DNA of 64,000 nucleotides, from the NCBI GenBank assembly GCA_036346275.1, contig CM070721.1:4600452-4664451 (forward strand), in the 5' to 3' direction. This DNA comes from Otatea glauca (taxonomy: Eukaryota > Streptophyta > Magnoliopsida > Poales > Poaceae). The position numbers were made by a program, and so were the translations under genes. The notes beneath the pieces were generated by a model. That model did not search any database, was not told the DNA's origin, and saw only the letters and a program-made list of their open reading frames with translations. Of the stretch, positions 12,301 through 25,200 are shown piece by piece. Each line of letters begins with the position of its first letter. Position 1 is the stretch's first letter.

Positions 12301-13988
12301 TCTCCAAATTGGGGAAATATTGCTTTATTTATGTAAGTTAATGCTTTTGGGGGGGTTGACGTAAGAGAATACACGAATAAGACTTACACTACTACTAAGG
12401 AAAAGTTTATAGAAAGCAAGTGCATTAACATAGTGTTTCCACTAACCAAACCTTGCCTAATCCGATGATCTGCTACTAACACTCAAATTGTCCAATGGTA
12501 CAACTCCCAGAAAAGTTCACCCATAAATTATTGGGGCATTAAAAGCTGAAACACTTTGTTTTATGTGGGATACAAGCCAAAAACCAATTCCACTTTGAGA
12601 AAAGTTCTACAAAAGCCAGGAATACACAAAATCTCCAAAAGAGGATAATAAAATGGAACAGGAAAAAGTAACATTTTTTATAATTGTTAATTCTTGTTTT
12701 CACGTTTTATTCTGAAAATATATAATAGTAAAAGATTACTTATCATCATCCAAATTTTAACTCAGCTCACTTCAGACCATGCTGCATTGTTCAAGGGCAG
12801 GCTGTCAAGATACGATCCATTATCTAATCTAATTCTCCAGTAGTTGTTTTTCTAGCATCGATCATCCTAAATATGCCCCTTTGACAAACCGACAGCAATT
12901 CTTCAAGCCTATGCTAGTCAAATCCCATAATTCAAACGTTGACTCCTTCTAATCCTCTCTGTCACATTGGAAAGATTCAAGTCCAAGTCTAACATCTAAA
13001 CAGAAAGTCGAACCTAAGTCTTTCCAATAGTACCACAACTCCTAGCCCCCTACCAACTAGACATTCACTTCCGCTACATTCAGACTGGATTTGATTGACC
13101 TAGCAAAAAGGTAGCACCAGGTTGGTCCTGGCGACTTTTGACATCAGCACGTACGAGCAGCATGTGCTGCTGCTCCAGGCCTGTTCACATCAGTTGTTAA
13201 CCCCCTCAAACTTCTTCAAGAACACAATGGATAACATCCCCAAAGGTGGCTGGCTTCTTTAAAGGCATGGCCAGAATTACTACTATTCCTGAAACCCTCA
13301 CTTCCCAGCGGGAGAGGAAGGAAAAGCGCTCCCCAAATTAGCCCGAGCTGTCACAGGCTCAATCATTTGGTAACTAAGCCCCCACCTCCACCCTATTTAA
13401 TGCAACCAACGTAACTAAGCAGAGACAAAAATATTTCAGGAGAATCTCAAATCTGTTAGGAAAAATGAAAAGGGAATTTGCATCTTTGAAAGAGAAGAGC
13501 TCAACGGATCGGAGCGCGCGAGACTGACATTCTCGTGGTCCATGTGGCGGAGCAGCTTGATCTCGCGGAGCGTCCGCTTGGCGTCGATCCTGTTGTCAAA
13601 CGCGTTGGCGATCTTCTTGATCGCCACCTGCTCCGCCGTCTCCGAGTTGAGCGCCGAGCTGCCAAAACAAAACAAACAAACCCCGCACAAATCAAACACA
13701 CGAATCAGATGGGGGAGCGAGCGGCGAGCAGCGAGGAGAGGCAATGGACCAGACGATGCCGTACGCGCCCTTGCCAATGGGGTGGATGGGGGGCTTGTAC
13801 TTGGCGGTGACCTCGAACACGTTGCCGAAGATGTTGTACTGGATGAACCTCCCGCCGTGGCTCAGCGTGGCCTGGATGTTCTCCATCATCCCCGGCGACG
13901 CCGTGGAGGCCGGCTGCTGCCCACCCGCCCCCGCCCCCGCGGCGGCGTCAGCCATCTCCGTGTCCGGCGGCTGCGCCCCGCCGTCCAT
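3398..13988 (-). CDS. MPK6: Mitogen-activated protein kinase, MPK6 group (TEY type), six exons
   Basis: Coding exons on the minus strand: 13988-13750, 13658-13529, 11415-11278, 5377-5045, 4403-4223 and 3567-3398. They total 1191 nt (396 aa plus stop), against about 398 aa for rice MPK6. All introns are GT-AG and all junctions keep frame. Visible motifs: glycine loop GKGAYGIVC (about 72-80), catalytic Lys94 in VAIKK, HRD 189-191, DFG 209-211, activation-loop TEY 223-225, and the MAPKK-docking CD motif LHDISDEPVC (353-362). The N-terminal Ala/Gly/Pro-rich leader and NIQATLSHGG block match grass MPK6. Plant MPK6 is the last kinase of a MAPKKK-MAPKK-MAPK cascade in the cytosol and nucleus, acting in stress, immunity, development and, in rice, grain size. 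Oddities: a copia element enlarges intron 3 to 5.9 kb, and a His replaces the usual Leu in the PPILPIG segment. Orthology is by recall, not alignment. Confidence 0.96.
5761..5765. repeat. Target-site duplication of first copia element (left)
   Basis: TAAAC immediately precedes the 5' LTR, and the identical TAAAC follows the 3' LTR at 10472-10476. A 5-bp duplication is normal for copia integration and fixes the element at 5766-10471. Confidence 0.95.
5766..5935 (+). repeat. 5' LTR of first copia element (170 bp)
   Basis: Begins TGTTAGATAG and ends TTCATAACA, the TG...CA form of an LTR. It contains a TATA-like GTGTATATATAC box near its 3' half. It matches the 3' LTR at 10302-10471 with three transitions in 170 positions. 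Confidence 0.95.
5936..5948 (+). promoter_or_regulatory. Primer-binding site of first copia element
   Basis: TGATATCAGAGCC directly follows the 5' LTR. It differs by one base from TGGTATCAGAGCC, the usual plant copia primer-binding site for initiator methionine tRNA. Confidence 0.85.
5936..10301 (+). mobile_element. Internal region of a degenerate Ty1/copia retrotransposon in MPK6 intron 3
   Basis: A GC-rich leader (5950-6660) is followed by remnants in copia order. Gag runs from about 6673 to 7720: the start is TTG rather than ATG, there is an in-frame TAG at 6931-6933, and an intact CCHC knuckle (C-x2-C-x4-H-x4-C) at 7507-7548. The integrase core follows at about 7738-8440 with a stop near 7822 and frame changes. 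Reverse transcriptase spans about 8830-9360, with a frameshift near 9260 and YVDG instead of YVDD at 9347-9358. RNase H is at about 9900-10283. Protease and the integrase zinc-binding part are missing: Gag joins the integrase core within about 20 bp. A polypurine tract with 12 G ends at 10301. The element lies antisense to the kinase gene. As it stands it cannot make a working polyprotein. Confidence 0.93.
10302..10471 (+). repeat. 3' LTR of first copia element (170 bp)
   Basis: Same length as the 5' LTR, with three differences, all A/G transitions. It starts directly after the G-rich polypurine tract and is followed by the TAAAC target duplication. Confidence 0.95.
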
Positions 13989-14239
13989 CGCCGCGCGCGG
14001 ATTCGGATTTGGATCGCGAGGGGGAACGGAAGGGAAAGTGCGCGTGGGAGTGGTGGAATTCGTTGCGAGATTTGGTCGCTCTCCGCCTCTTTTTTCGCAG
14101 CTCGCTCGTTTTTTTTCCCCTCTCGCTCGTTTTCTTAATATTTTTTACTCTCCGTCCAAGCTTATTGACTTATTTTTTTATCAGTCTCGTTTATCAATAT
14201 AAATGTAGGACGTGTTTTATATTCTAATATAAAAGTTTT

Positions 14240-14475
14240 CGGAATTGCTAGCAATCAGACCTCTGATTTTTTCGGACGTTTTGCAACATTTTTTTCCTAC
14301 GCGTGAAACATTTTTTTCCCACGTGTGAAACATTTTTCCTTCGATAACAATAAAAATATGAGCGGAGAAAAAAATGTTGCACACGTTAAAAAAAATGTTG
14401 CACACGTTGGAAAAAAATGTTGCAGCGAGCGTCCGATGAAATGAACAGTATCGGACGTCCAAACGCTAGTATGTG
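14240..14475. repeat. Foldback (MITE-like) element upstream of MPK6
   Basis: TGCAACATTTTTTTCC at 14282-14297 is the exact reverse complement of 14409-14424. The outer arms (TCGGACG at about 14273 and CGTCCGA at about 14431) extend the pairing imperfectly. Variants of the ATGTTGCACACGTT word repeat inside. The element lies about 250-490 bp 5' of the MPK6 start codon, so within the promoter or 5' UTR. Ends and target duplication were not resolved. Confidence 0.65.
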
Positions 14476-16223
14476 ATGTTTTTTATATTTGTAATAAATA
14501 CTTAGATTATGTATATTAAATATAATGTTTAGAGATAATATTTAGATATAACCTAGTCTTTTTAATCAATGTGTTAAAAAAATACAATTATAAATTTAGA
14601 CGGAGCAAACAATTCTTTTGGCCTGTCTGCCCTGGCACCAGGCGGTGGTAGGTAGTGCCTTAGCTCTTTCGTGCTAGGCTAAATCAAAGCTCTGTGCCTC
14701 TGTTTATTGTACAAAAACTCAAGTACCTGTAGAAAATGAAACAAATGTCATGGGTTGCCGGTTGGTTGGGATTAAGAAAAGATACCTTTTTATTTAGGGT
14801 ATTTTGGAGCACGGGGATTTCAAAGGAAATTCGTGGAAAACAGTTCGATTCATGAGGAACTAGAAAAAAAATCTTGGGTTTCTAATATGGTTTGGTATTA
14901 AACAGGATCATGTTCATCGCTTTGGACAAGACAATGGAGGAAGGCGCCCTAGGGCAGTAGTGAAGCGACGAGTTTCAATTCAAACTTTCACGAGGTTCAC
15001 CAAGCTGGTAGCGAATGGCATATGTACGGCGATGTGGCAATGGCGTGGCTGACCACGGCAAGAGAAGATCGATACATCGCAGGATGAAAAGCTCATCCCA
15101 TCGTAGGCTGGGGGCAAGGACAGAGTAGGATCGCAAGCCAGAGACGAGGGCGGCGAAGGTGAACCCAATAGGCGGTGTTGCCGTCAACTGTAGCACCGAT
15201 AACCATAGAGTTCAAGTACAACCGTACAGGCGGTGGTACGAGATAGAGATGTGCAAGGAGATGATAGCTGACGACGTTGTTAACTGCCATAAGGGGTCTT
15301 CAAAGACATAAGGTTTGTAGTTTTCAAACATTAGATCTACACTATGTATATACCAGAAAGGGTTCTTATACAGTCTCTGAACCGTCGCTTTTTGATCTAA
15401 CTGTTCCCGTACAACTACTTAAGTTGTAGTCTCAGTAGGATTATGTTAGATCTCTTTCCCTAGTGTCTCGGAGATTGCACATGTGGGTACTCTCCTTACA
15501 TATTGACAGCTCAGTTACAGCCAACTCTTCCAAGGATGGTGATGGAGGTGGGTTTTCATTCAAGGTTTTATTTTGGCTGCCTTCTCGTTCATTTTCTCCG
15601 AAGATGCAAATCACCGCTTCTTCTAGAAGATCGAGAAAGAAATGAAGTAAAATAAAGGTAGTAGTTGCTTCTCATCTGATCGGGCCCTTGAATACGACTC
15701 TTCACTCGTGATTCAATTGCCAATGGCACGTGCAGGTACAACTCTATATACATGGCCAATCTTACCAGCATGGTAGAAGACATTTGTTGGTGAATATGAC
15801 GAATCTTAAAGGACCAGAGGTACAGAGCTTGCTGGTACTAGTAGTATCCTAATTGCGTGTTGTGTGATTATGGAAGAAGTTAAAACTGAGAACATTTCCA
15901 ACACAAGTAATAACACCCCTCTCAACAAGCAACGATTTTTTTCAAAGCAAAAGATCTACCCACCAATAACACAAACTACCGAATTATACCTGTTCTACAG
16001 TATTACAACTAATCCAAGGAGAGCTATTGCTGCGCACTCAATTACATCCTCAACCCGAGAAATTAGAATTGTCAGTCACTGTGAAGGCAAAATCGGGCTA
16101 GCAAGCTCGTCAATGTGCCTCTCACCTACCTACCTAGATCACATACACAGAGACATGGAGCTTTGAGCATCATCTAGCCGTTAATTTCCTGTGTAAAATC
16201 TACATGTGAATTAGTTGACCCCT
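14476..16223. other. Intergenic between MED13 stop and MPK6 promoter
   Basis: Both neighbouring genes point leftwards, so this stretch holds the 3' UTR of MED13 (next to 16224) and distal MPK6 upstream sequence. I see no protein-coding evidence in it. Short frames at 14975-15290 overlap each other in several frames and match nothing I know. Confidence 0.5.
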
Positions 16224-19200
16224 CTAAGTAACCTCTGCGCTCTCCGTCGATTGAGAGAGATGTCGATCAGCATAGTGGAGAAGTCTCCTCAACCTTAGGA
16301 CCATATCGCAGTGGAAGGGCAGGGCGCTGCGTCTTTCCATGTAGACAGGGCTTACTGTCATCCATGAAAGGGAGTGGAGCTCAGCGGCCACGGCTTCCAA
16401 TACGTTATGCATCTCCATCTCATAACCTCGAGTGGCTGTTTCCTGAGTGAAGTTCCTCGCCTGCTTGCTCATGTTACTGCTGCCAACCCCTCGGGTCATG
16501 TTTTCTTGAACACCGGTGATGCTGCCTCCATAGTGATCAACAATGCTAACTGAAAGAACAGAGGGCTTGTCCTCTTTGATGAGTTGCGCAGAGTCCTTTC
16601 TTACTGGTGGGACTGCTTTGGAGACAACATAGCCCATTGCCAAGGGAATTGCTGTACCTTTGCTGTGCAATAGGTGGGCAAGTGGTGGAGATTCTGATGT
16701 AAGGCATGTCGGAAGCTGTAATGCTGCAGGAGAAAGGTATCGCATACTTGGTGAAGGAACTAGGAGATATGATGCCGACATTGACCCAACGGACTTCACT
16801 GGAGTGAACCCTTCCAAGTAACTGGAAGGGCCACTGCTACTTTGATTCCCTTCACCTGTAAAAGAGAGCAATTTATCAAAACATAAATAAATGTGATTCC
16901 GTCCTTTCCTACTGATTTTCTTACAAATGAGAAATATAATGATGTATTTACATGTGGTACTTACCAGAAGTAGGTCTGGTCAACAGATCCGCTTGGAATG
17001 TGAGATGCAATGAATGGTCTTGGGAAACTGCAACCAAACTGATGCTGCGAACCAAGTGCAATGAACCCCTTGGACTGTCCATTCCAGTTTGTTCCACCAG
17101 AATCTGCTTTTTGTTGCTTGACTGCCCCTTCATGAAGCTAGATTTTGAATGAGGGCTGTACAGAGGGCTTGGTGAAGAAGGCATGTTTCTGTCTTGGATT
17201 AAGCCCATATCTTGCTGCTGGAGTGTTGGTCCATTAGCATTTGATGTAATAACCTCTGGTATAGATCGCCGTAACTGCACAGGCCACTTCTTGACTTCAT
17301 TACCACCAAAAGAGTATATTGCTTTTTGCCATTCTGCATACAAATTATACAAGACAATCATACATTATTGTCTAACAAATAAAAAGTAGAATTATGCTAA
17401 CAGCGATTAGTACCCTGGATTTCAAGTTCAAGGAAACCTCCAATACGGGTTATTATCACATCTCTTGGTCGCATATTGCTAGGATCAGGAGAAGAAGACA
17501 TTATTTGACAACCCTGCTGCAGAATTTGGATGAAAAGGCTTTGGAGAACTTTAGTGTCTTGGCGGCTACTAATGCCACCAAAAGGAAATATTAAGCTGTC
17601 CAATAACTCTCCTCTAGAATCTGTCCAGATGCATACTAACCATCGCCAGTCCTCAGTCCAATCATAACAGCAATGAAGACTTGTTGTTGTGTCACTCTCA
17701 GATCCTTCGAGTAGAGGGCTCGCTCCACCATCAGAGCCACCTCCTGAAACTGAACTGTAAAGCCTGCTACCACTTCCATCCAGTCCAGATTTTGAGGATT
17801 CCATTACGGCATTATAATCAACAGACCCAGACTCAGCTAATATGAAAAGTGGTTCAAAGGCATACTTCTTGTCGTCTTGAACACATAACTCTGGGAGCTT
17901 ACTTGGGTCCAACAACCCTCCAGCACGAGTTTGTTGCCATGAGTTATCCCATGTTACTGACCTCATGGATGCATCAAACTCTGTTTCTCTGGAGAGAGTT
18001 GGTCCAGACATCCGAGGAACTAAGCATTCCTTCCAAAGGGTAGGACCAGGAGAGGTAACATGCATCATTGTCGACTGAGATCTACCCATATAAGTAGGTG
18101 AATGAAACATCTCACTTGTGGAGACGGCCCGTGGGATTCGTCGAGCCTTATTGTAAACAGTGAATGCTATGTCCTTCAAAACAGCAAGCTCATTGTTTGG
18201 TTTATGGAGTCTGAGTAAAGTTTCAACAGTAACAATCTGCAAGACAAGCTTAGGTACACTGAATCCAGAAAGCATTACAACATTGGATGCTGATGCTTCA
18301 TCGGCAGAAGCAATGCAGTTTAGGGCTTTGGTGACCTGAGAATATAGAAAGGATTTCTTTTCTCTCTCTGGGGAGAAAATAGCAAAACCAAGAGCAACAG
18401 AACATTCTACTAGTGTCTGTAGAACTGCAGATGGTTCAGGAAATGGGCAAACAACATAAATTACCTGCATGTATAATGGACCACGGATGTTAAAATAGAT
18501 TATCATATCGCGGAACACTTTTCCAGGCAAAACAAGTAAGAAATACCAATCCATCTGTAGAAAGGCAAGAGTTGAAAGCTTGAAGCACGTTTCAAATAAG
18601 AATCACTAGCAGAGGATTTCTTTGATTGAATTCAATGCTGATCAAGATATTTGATCTTTCATTTGGGGTACTGACAAATTCGTGGCTAAAAAGTCTTATC
18701 TGGCTTTAACATGGAAAATTCAAGTATCTCCTACTTACATTTTAAGTAGGGAGTGTTCTCCCCTACTGTTCCCTAAGAAAAAGTATATCATATTTACAAG
18801 TGGGTCTGGAAAAATAAATACACGCTTAAACATAGAGTACTAAAAATTCTTATCTTGCTTTAACAAGATAAATTCTAGTATCTCTTACTTACATTTTAAG
18901 TAGGAGGGTTCTCTCCTACTGTTCCCTAAGAAAAAGTATATCATATTTACAAGTGGGTCTGGAAAAATAAATGCATGCTTAAACATAGAGTATTCTTTTG
19001 AATTATTTTCCGAGGACAAATTAACACTACAGCCTAGAGGAATGCTTCACTTTGCGGAAAAACTATAGAGTTGGCGGTATAACACTATAACTTGTGCACC
19101 CTGTTCTGCCAACATGGGATATTGGTTGCATCTAATGTTTCAATGCCAACAGCAAAAAAGAGTGTAGTATGATTAATGTCAACTACTCGGGACACTTCAA

Positions 19201-22200
19201 TTGAAATATTTGGCATGCTGAGGATGGTGAAATCACAGGCTGGCTCAAGGAAGCTGTTCCTTAGGGAACTCATTGCTCTAGCTTGTTGGCATATCTGGCT
19301 TCAAAGAAACAACTGATCTTCAAGAAAATCCCTCCCAACAAACAGAGACGGAGGTACTCTTATTTGCAGATTTAGATTGGCTCAAAGTCAGATTGCTTCC
19401 AGTTATGGTGGCTGCTTCCTCTAGTTAGATTGTTTAGGACTTTTCGTTATCAGTAGGGCTCTCTTCTACTATTTCCCGTAAAAAAAGGAATGCTTAGAAG
19501 TTTCAAGCATGGAAAAGGGTTTGTAAATTAGAAGCGACAGGCACAATTGTAGGATGATTACATAACACGAAAAGACTGAGTGGAGTCCTTAAATGAGTCT
19601 CTGTCCAAAAAACTCAATCATTGGACTTGCATATATATTATCTCTTAACTTGGAGTCTGTATCTATGTGAAGTGTACGGCAATGATGGTACTTATTAGCA
19701 ACAAATGCAGGATATTAATGATATCCTACATGGATGAATATCATAAGAGGGAATGAACAATGGCACTTATCCTATCCATGCAGGAGCTCTGGTCACGATT
19801 GCATCCACAAAATAGGAAAGCTCTATTGGCGCAAAATGAAAGTAAGAGAAGTAGCAACTCTGCAAAAGTCGCCTAGAATAACAAATCAGACTACAAAACA
19901 AAGATAATTATTATATCTGATTAAAGAACCACCGTTGACACAGTTAGTTAGTTAGTTAGTTATCTTTATGATTAGGACAGATGGACAAAAGAGAAGACAC
20001 GATCATAAAGCAGAAACAACGCAGCTTTTTTTTTGTTAAGCTCCTTGAGTCAAAAGGAAACAAATTGAGAATGGTCTTACAGTGCAAGGTCCGCAACTGC
20101 TCTCTTTCTGATTTGTAGAGATGCTTGAAGTAAGCTTAATATCCTTAATTATCCTTGCCAGAGATGTTACAAAACTTTTCACACTCCAATTTTTTGAAAG
20201 AGCTTGAAAATAATCATTTATTGAACTGATGGAACTTAAGTGGTTGCTTCCAATCTTTAATTGCTCAGGACACTCAACAAGAACAAGTCCTGAAGGCAAA
20301 TATTTTCCAGGGGATAGCTCCATTTGTCCTCCACTGTTTTGCGGTGAATGAGTACCCAGTTTGCAAACTTCATAAACTACAAGGACACAGAATTAGCAAA
20401 GCCCAGTAAATGTTGTTAAAATATTTTGCACCGCAATGAATTAGAATAATATTTTGGAAATTGCGAGATTGCTAAACTATGACAAGCCGCTGCAGCAACA
20501 AAACAAATGTGTGATTATTTTTCTTGCCTACATCTATTATGTCATCAAAGACGAATTGAGTCTTGCATGTTCATAATCACATCTGATTTTGATGTTAACA
20601 ATACAATCTTAGATGCATAGAAATTAGAAAAGGATCAGCTATAAAGACTGTCTTGTTTGAATTGAAGTACCATGTATTACTTAGGGAAAGCTAAATTTTC
20701 TCTCAAATTGTGTGCAGCACTCAAGCTACTAGTTCCAAGATGGTGGGGACCAGCTAGCTACCGCCAGGATCCTTGAGCCTTGTTGGGTTCATGTAACAAC
20801 TGCACATTCATGAGTGATGACTAAAGAAAATCTGAAGCAAGAACACTTACTTGTTCCAAGCTGAAGGAAAAAATCAGAAGCCGCGGAAGTAAGCATATCA
20901 ATATCAGGGCACAGTGCATAGTAAGTAACCTGAAAGAGCAAAGAAATGAGAAAAGGTTATGAGTAAGCAAATTATTGAGCTATTTTCCAAGCAACCAAAA
21001 CAATGAATGGAATCTACTAATCTAGAGTAGCTTATGGCACTTACAGGCTTGGGCGAAGCATAAGGTTCCAAAGGTGCCTTCTCCCACAATTTAAGACAGT
21101 TGACAGAGGTCTTTAACCAATCGTCCTGGTACCTACAGTTTCAAAATTCATATCAGTAACTCACACAGAAGATATGCTCACTAAAGTCAAGCTAAAAAAT
21201 AGTTCATGGATAACAAAATTATGCTACCCAACAAGCAGAGAAGGCAAAGGGAGCGCAGCAATGGTTGGTCTAACACGGTGGTAGCCCTTTTGATGCTCTG
21301 GCTCTGAAGTGCCTGCGTCAACATTCAATCTCCTGTGAGATGAATCATCACGTCTTGCTCCCTCTCACAATACTATTTTGAAAAGTGAATTATCAAGCTA
21401 AGAGGACAACTCATAATACATGGCGGCGTGAATACCTCGATTGCTAGAATGGGGTGGGCTCATTGAATCTCCACCAATGGGTGTAGCACTCGACTCTCGA
21501 ATGTCACTGGAAGGGTACTGAAAGCAGTAGGCATCCCCCATAGCTGCAGATTCAATAACATTACTTCGACCCCTGCACCAATCAATCACCGATAACGGAC
21601 CATCCATGTTTGCAAAGGCAGTTTTAAGAGCTGCTTTTATATCTGACTGCAACAAGCTAATCATGGATGACTCTGAAACCTGTACCCAAAAGAAGAGGTT
21701 TAGCATGAAGATTGGAAAAAGGAAACAGTGTAATGCAGGAATAGCAGTAATAAGAAAAGAACAGATATCAGATTTTACCTCTGCAGCAAGTGGATCAACT
21801 AAATCAACACCAGCACAATCCTTCGAATGGCATGTTCCTAATAGTCCACCACAGCCAGCATGAACCATAGAAGGATCACAGGAAAATCCACGTCTCTTTT
21901 GCTCCTCCAAGGCAAGACAGAAAAATGAACCACCTCCATCATCCATATCAAGTGCAAGATCAACAAATGAAGTAGATTGTTGAACTAGCAGAGCCATGGC
22001 ACTGAGAAGATCCACAATGGGTTGCCTCTGTATAGGCAGATTTGGATTTGTGCCAGTAAATGTTTTAGAGGACAAACACTCCAGGGGTTTTGCCCCTTTA
22101 GGAGCCCCAACAGGCCTCCAAACCCCCACATTTGCCATTAGGGATCCATCATACATTTCATCATCAACATCACTAGATAGCCTAACTGGTATATTTTCTT

Positions 22201-25200
22201 TCTTTTTTATGTCATATTTGGGTATCATCATATCTGACTTACTGCTGCTGATGTCTGTATGCATAAAACTGGATATGGCACTTTTTAACTCAGCAGGTGC
22301 TTTGCTTTTGAAAGACAAAAGTGTATGCCTTATTCTGCACATGGCAGCCTGGAATGAGATGCATTCAATTTCAGTTGCAAGAGCAGTCTTCGTAGATAGA
22401 AGGAAATAGCCAGCGTTAAACATGCTGTCACTCTTCTTTTGTGAAACAAGGGATGCACTGAATGAAGTTACGCCAGAAACAGGTGGTGGTGTTTCTCCCT
22501 TACATGACTGTATGTCCGTATTGTTTAATCTTTTGTCACTCTCTTTTTCCCCACCCTGGACAAGTGTGTATAAGTTTGATGAAGCAACGTCGTGTGAAAG
22601 ATTACCGGATGTTAGTTTGACAGACTTCTCAGGCTTGCCTACTGTGGACTCAATTTGAGATCTTTGTGTAACATCATATGAATAGATTCTTGAGCTAAAA
22701 CTAGAACTCCCTGCTTTTTTTGATCTGGGCAAGTAGGGATTTGTAAAAAGTGATGTTGGCATCTCACCAGCAGGAATTTCAACGGCTGCATATTCTGGTG
22801 CAAAAGTAAGCATTGCTTCAGCTTTGGTAAGGTAATCAAATCTACCAGATGGTAACACTAAGGGTTGGGACCCTGGAGATGATGCAATATCTTTCTGAGG
22901 TTCTTGAACTTTAGAAACAACATCCTGAATAGGCGCCATAGTTTGGTGGTTAAATGCCTCCAAAGACGTGAGACCAACTGGGGAGAGCCTCTGTTCAGGT
23001 ATATCCATAGCTGTGGATGGACTATCTGTGGATGTAATATCTCCACAGTCGGATGCAGGGATTACGAGAGTATGTGATTCAGCAGTACCTGGAGGCTATT
23101 TGAAACAAAAAATATTTGAGTTAATATTCAGTTAAGTCAGAAAAATGCAAATAAAAACAACAATAAATGTCAACATTATATGGGTTTGTATTTGCCTGTC
23201 ATGAATGATTATATGTTATGCTCCAATTTGTTTAGATCCAACAAGAAAAGAATTCCAATAGTCAGTTCATGACTATCAGCTAAAGTAGAAGGCAAAAGGA
23301 TGAGATTACACAATAGAAGAAAAATTCTTCACAAGTATATGGTAATATCACAAGCAACATTTTGCAAGGCATGTAAACTGAGGAATTATGTAAACTGTCA
23401 TTAGTTACAATCTAGACACTAAAAAAAAGCAGTGGTGACTGGTGACACAATCTTGACAAAAAATATTTTAACCACAGTTTGTGTACCCTAACACCGTAAT
23501 CAAGAACTGAATAATGATAGGTAGCTTCACATTAGTTAGGGCAAGAAGTCAAGAATAGTTAGGGCAAGAAGTCAAGAATACTGTGTGCAATATTGATGTA
23601 TATATCATTGGGCAAAATTAATCAGCAGTGAATAATGGTCACCACACTATTTCTGTAAGTTACAATATAGAGTTACAGTGTGTCGCATATAGCAATGTAT
23701 GGAAGATAGCTCTAACATCAGATGCTTGTATAGGTTTTTACGTAGAAGATAGTTCTAGCATCAGAATATAGTATAGGAGACAGTACTAAGTAGTAACTTT
23801 GTTCTAAGAAAATATGCAGCATTGCAGCAGCACATCAAAATACAATTACTAATTAGTGGAACTAGGACAATTTAGTCCAGAGAACAGAATATGACTAATG
23901 AGATTTAACAGAATTAGAATGTGTACTAAATGACTGAAAAGTAGAATAAATCCGTAGTATTAACATTAGACCTAGGAAAACGTCTTTTTGACTCCCTGAA
24001 CTATCATAGTGCGTATAATTAACCCCCTAAACTACAAAAGTGCATATTCTACACCATAAAGTTCTGAAACTGGAGCAAATACCCCCCAAGGTGGTTTTGC
24101 CATCATGTACGATGACACGGACATGTTTTGCAACAACTGGATGATGGCATGGACCTTTACTCTCTCCCCTACCATTCTCTTCTTCACCTATTCTTCATCT
24201 TTCCCATTCTCCACAAACATGAGCTCGCTGGTGATACACCAATCAACGGCACTCCTCCAAAATCTGTCCAGCAAACATCCAGCTATCCTCTTCTCTAGCT
24301 CTGGCAAGCCCACTGTTGCCATCTGCAACTTCGAGCCCAACATCAAGCCCCCCTTCTTTCTCCACTTGATTCATCACTTTCTCCAATACATGCAGAGAAG
24401 CACTAGAACCATCCACAGCTTTGCAACCAAACCCTACTACTTGAATCCCCTCTACTAGTCGTATCCCCTGCCCGCTCGATTAACCTCGATTCGGAGATAA
24501 CCTTGCCCAGAGAGGCAGATTGCTTGCCCAGTTTCTGTTCTCAGAGCAAATCGTGCGGATTACAAATCCAGCCTGAGCCTAAGCATGGAATTCCTGGCTT
24601 CTTGGATCCCCGATGAGCGTCGGCTGCACCCGGCGTTCCTGGCAATGTTCACTGGCTGTAGTCGTTGCCGTTGAGATCCACCACCTCTGGTCTCCACAGA
24701 TTCCCCCTATTTTAAAGACGTGGACATGACAGTCACCTGACTGCAAGGCGTCACTGGAGAGCAGCAAGGACAGCGACTTCATCCACCAATTCTTCTCCAA
24801 TATGGCTGCTGCTGTTTGCTGGATGGTGGCGGGATGACATGGGACAGTCAGCTATTGGGTTGCCAGATTGGGAGTAATGCCATTGATTTGGGGAGAGCTA
24901 GAGAGAGAGATTGATTTCTTTCAAAAAATATTTCTCATTTATTTGACTGCTGAGTCATAACTTAACTTCCATGCCACCATCCATGTCAGCATCGAAAACC
25001 AGCCATTGTGTCAAAACCGCCTCTAAAATCGGTCTAGGAGGTTATTTGCACCAGTTTTAGAAGTTTAGGGCGTATGATACCTGGTTTTGTAGTCTAAGGG
25101 GTTAAGTGGACATACTGCAATAGTTCTGGGAGTTAAATAGACACACAAATTGGTGGAACTAGCACAATTTAGTCCAGTGAAAAGAATATAGTCCAGTGAA

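Noticed and set aside
13535..14202. Plus-strand frames of up to 198 aa
   Set aside because: They are antisense to MPK6 exons 1-2 and its 5' UTR, where the minus strand has clear kinase motifs.
24105..24458. 117-aa plus-strand frame in MED13 intron 13
   Set aside because: It lies inside the long-TIR transposon and matches no protein I recognise; possibly captured sequence, but not supportable as a gene.
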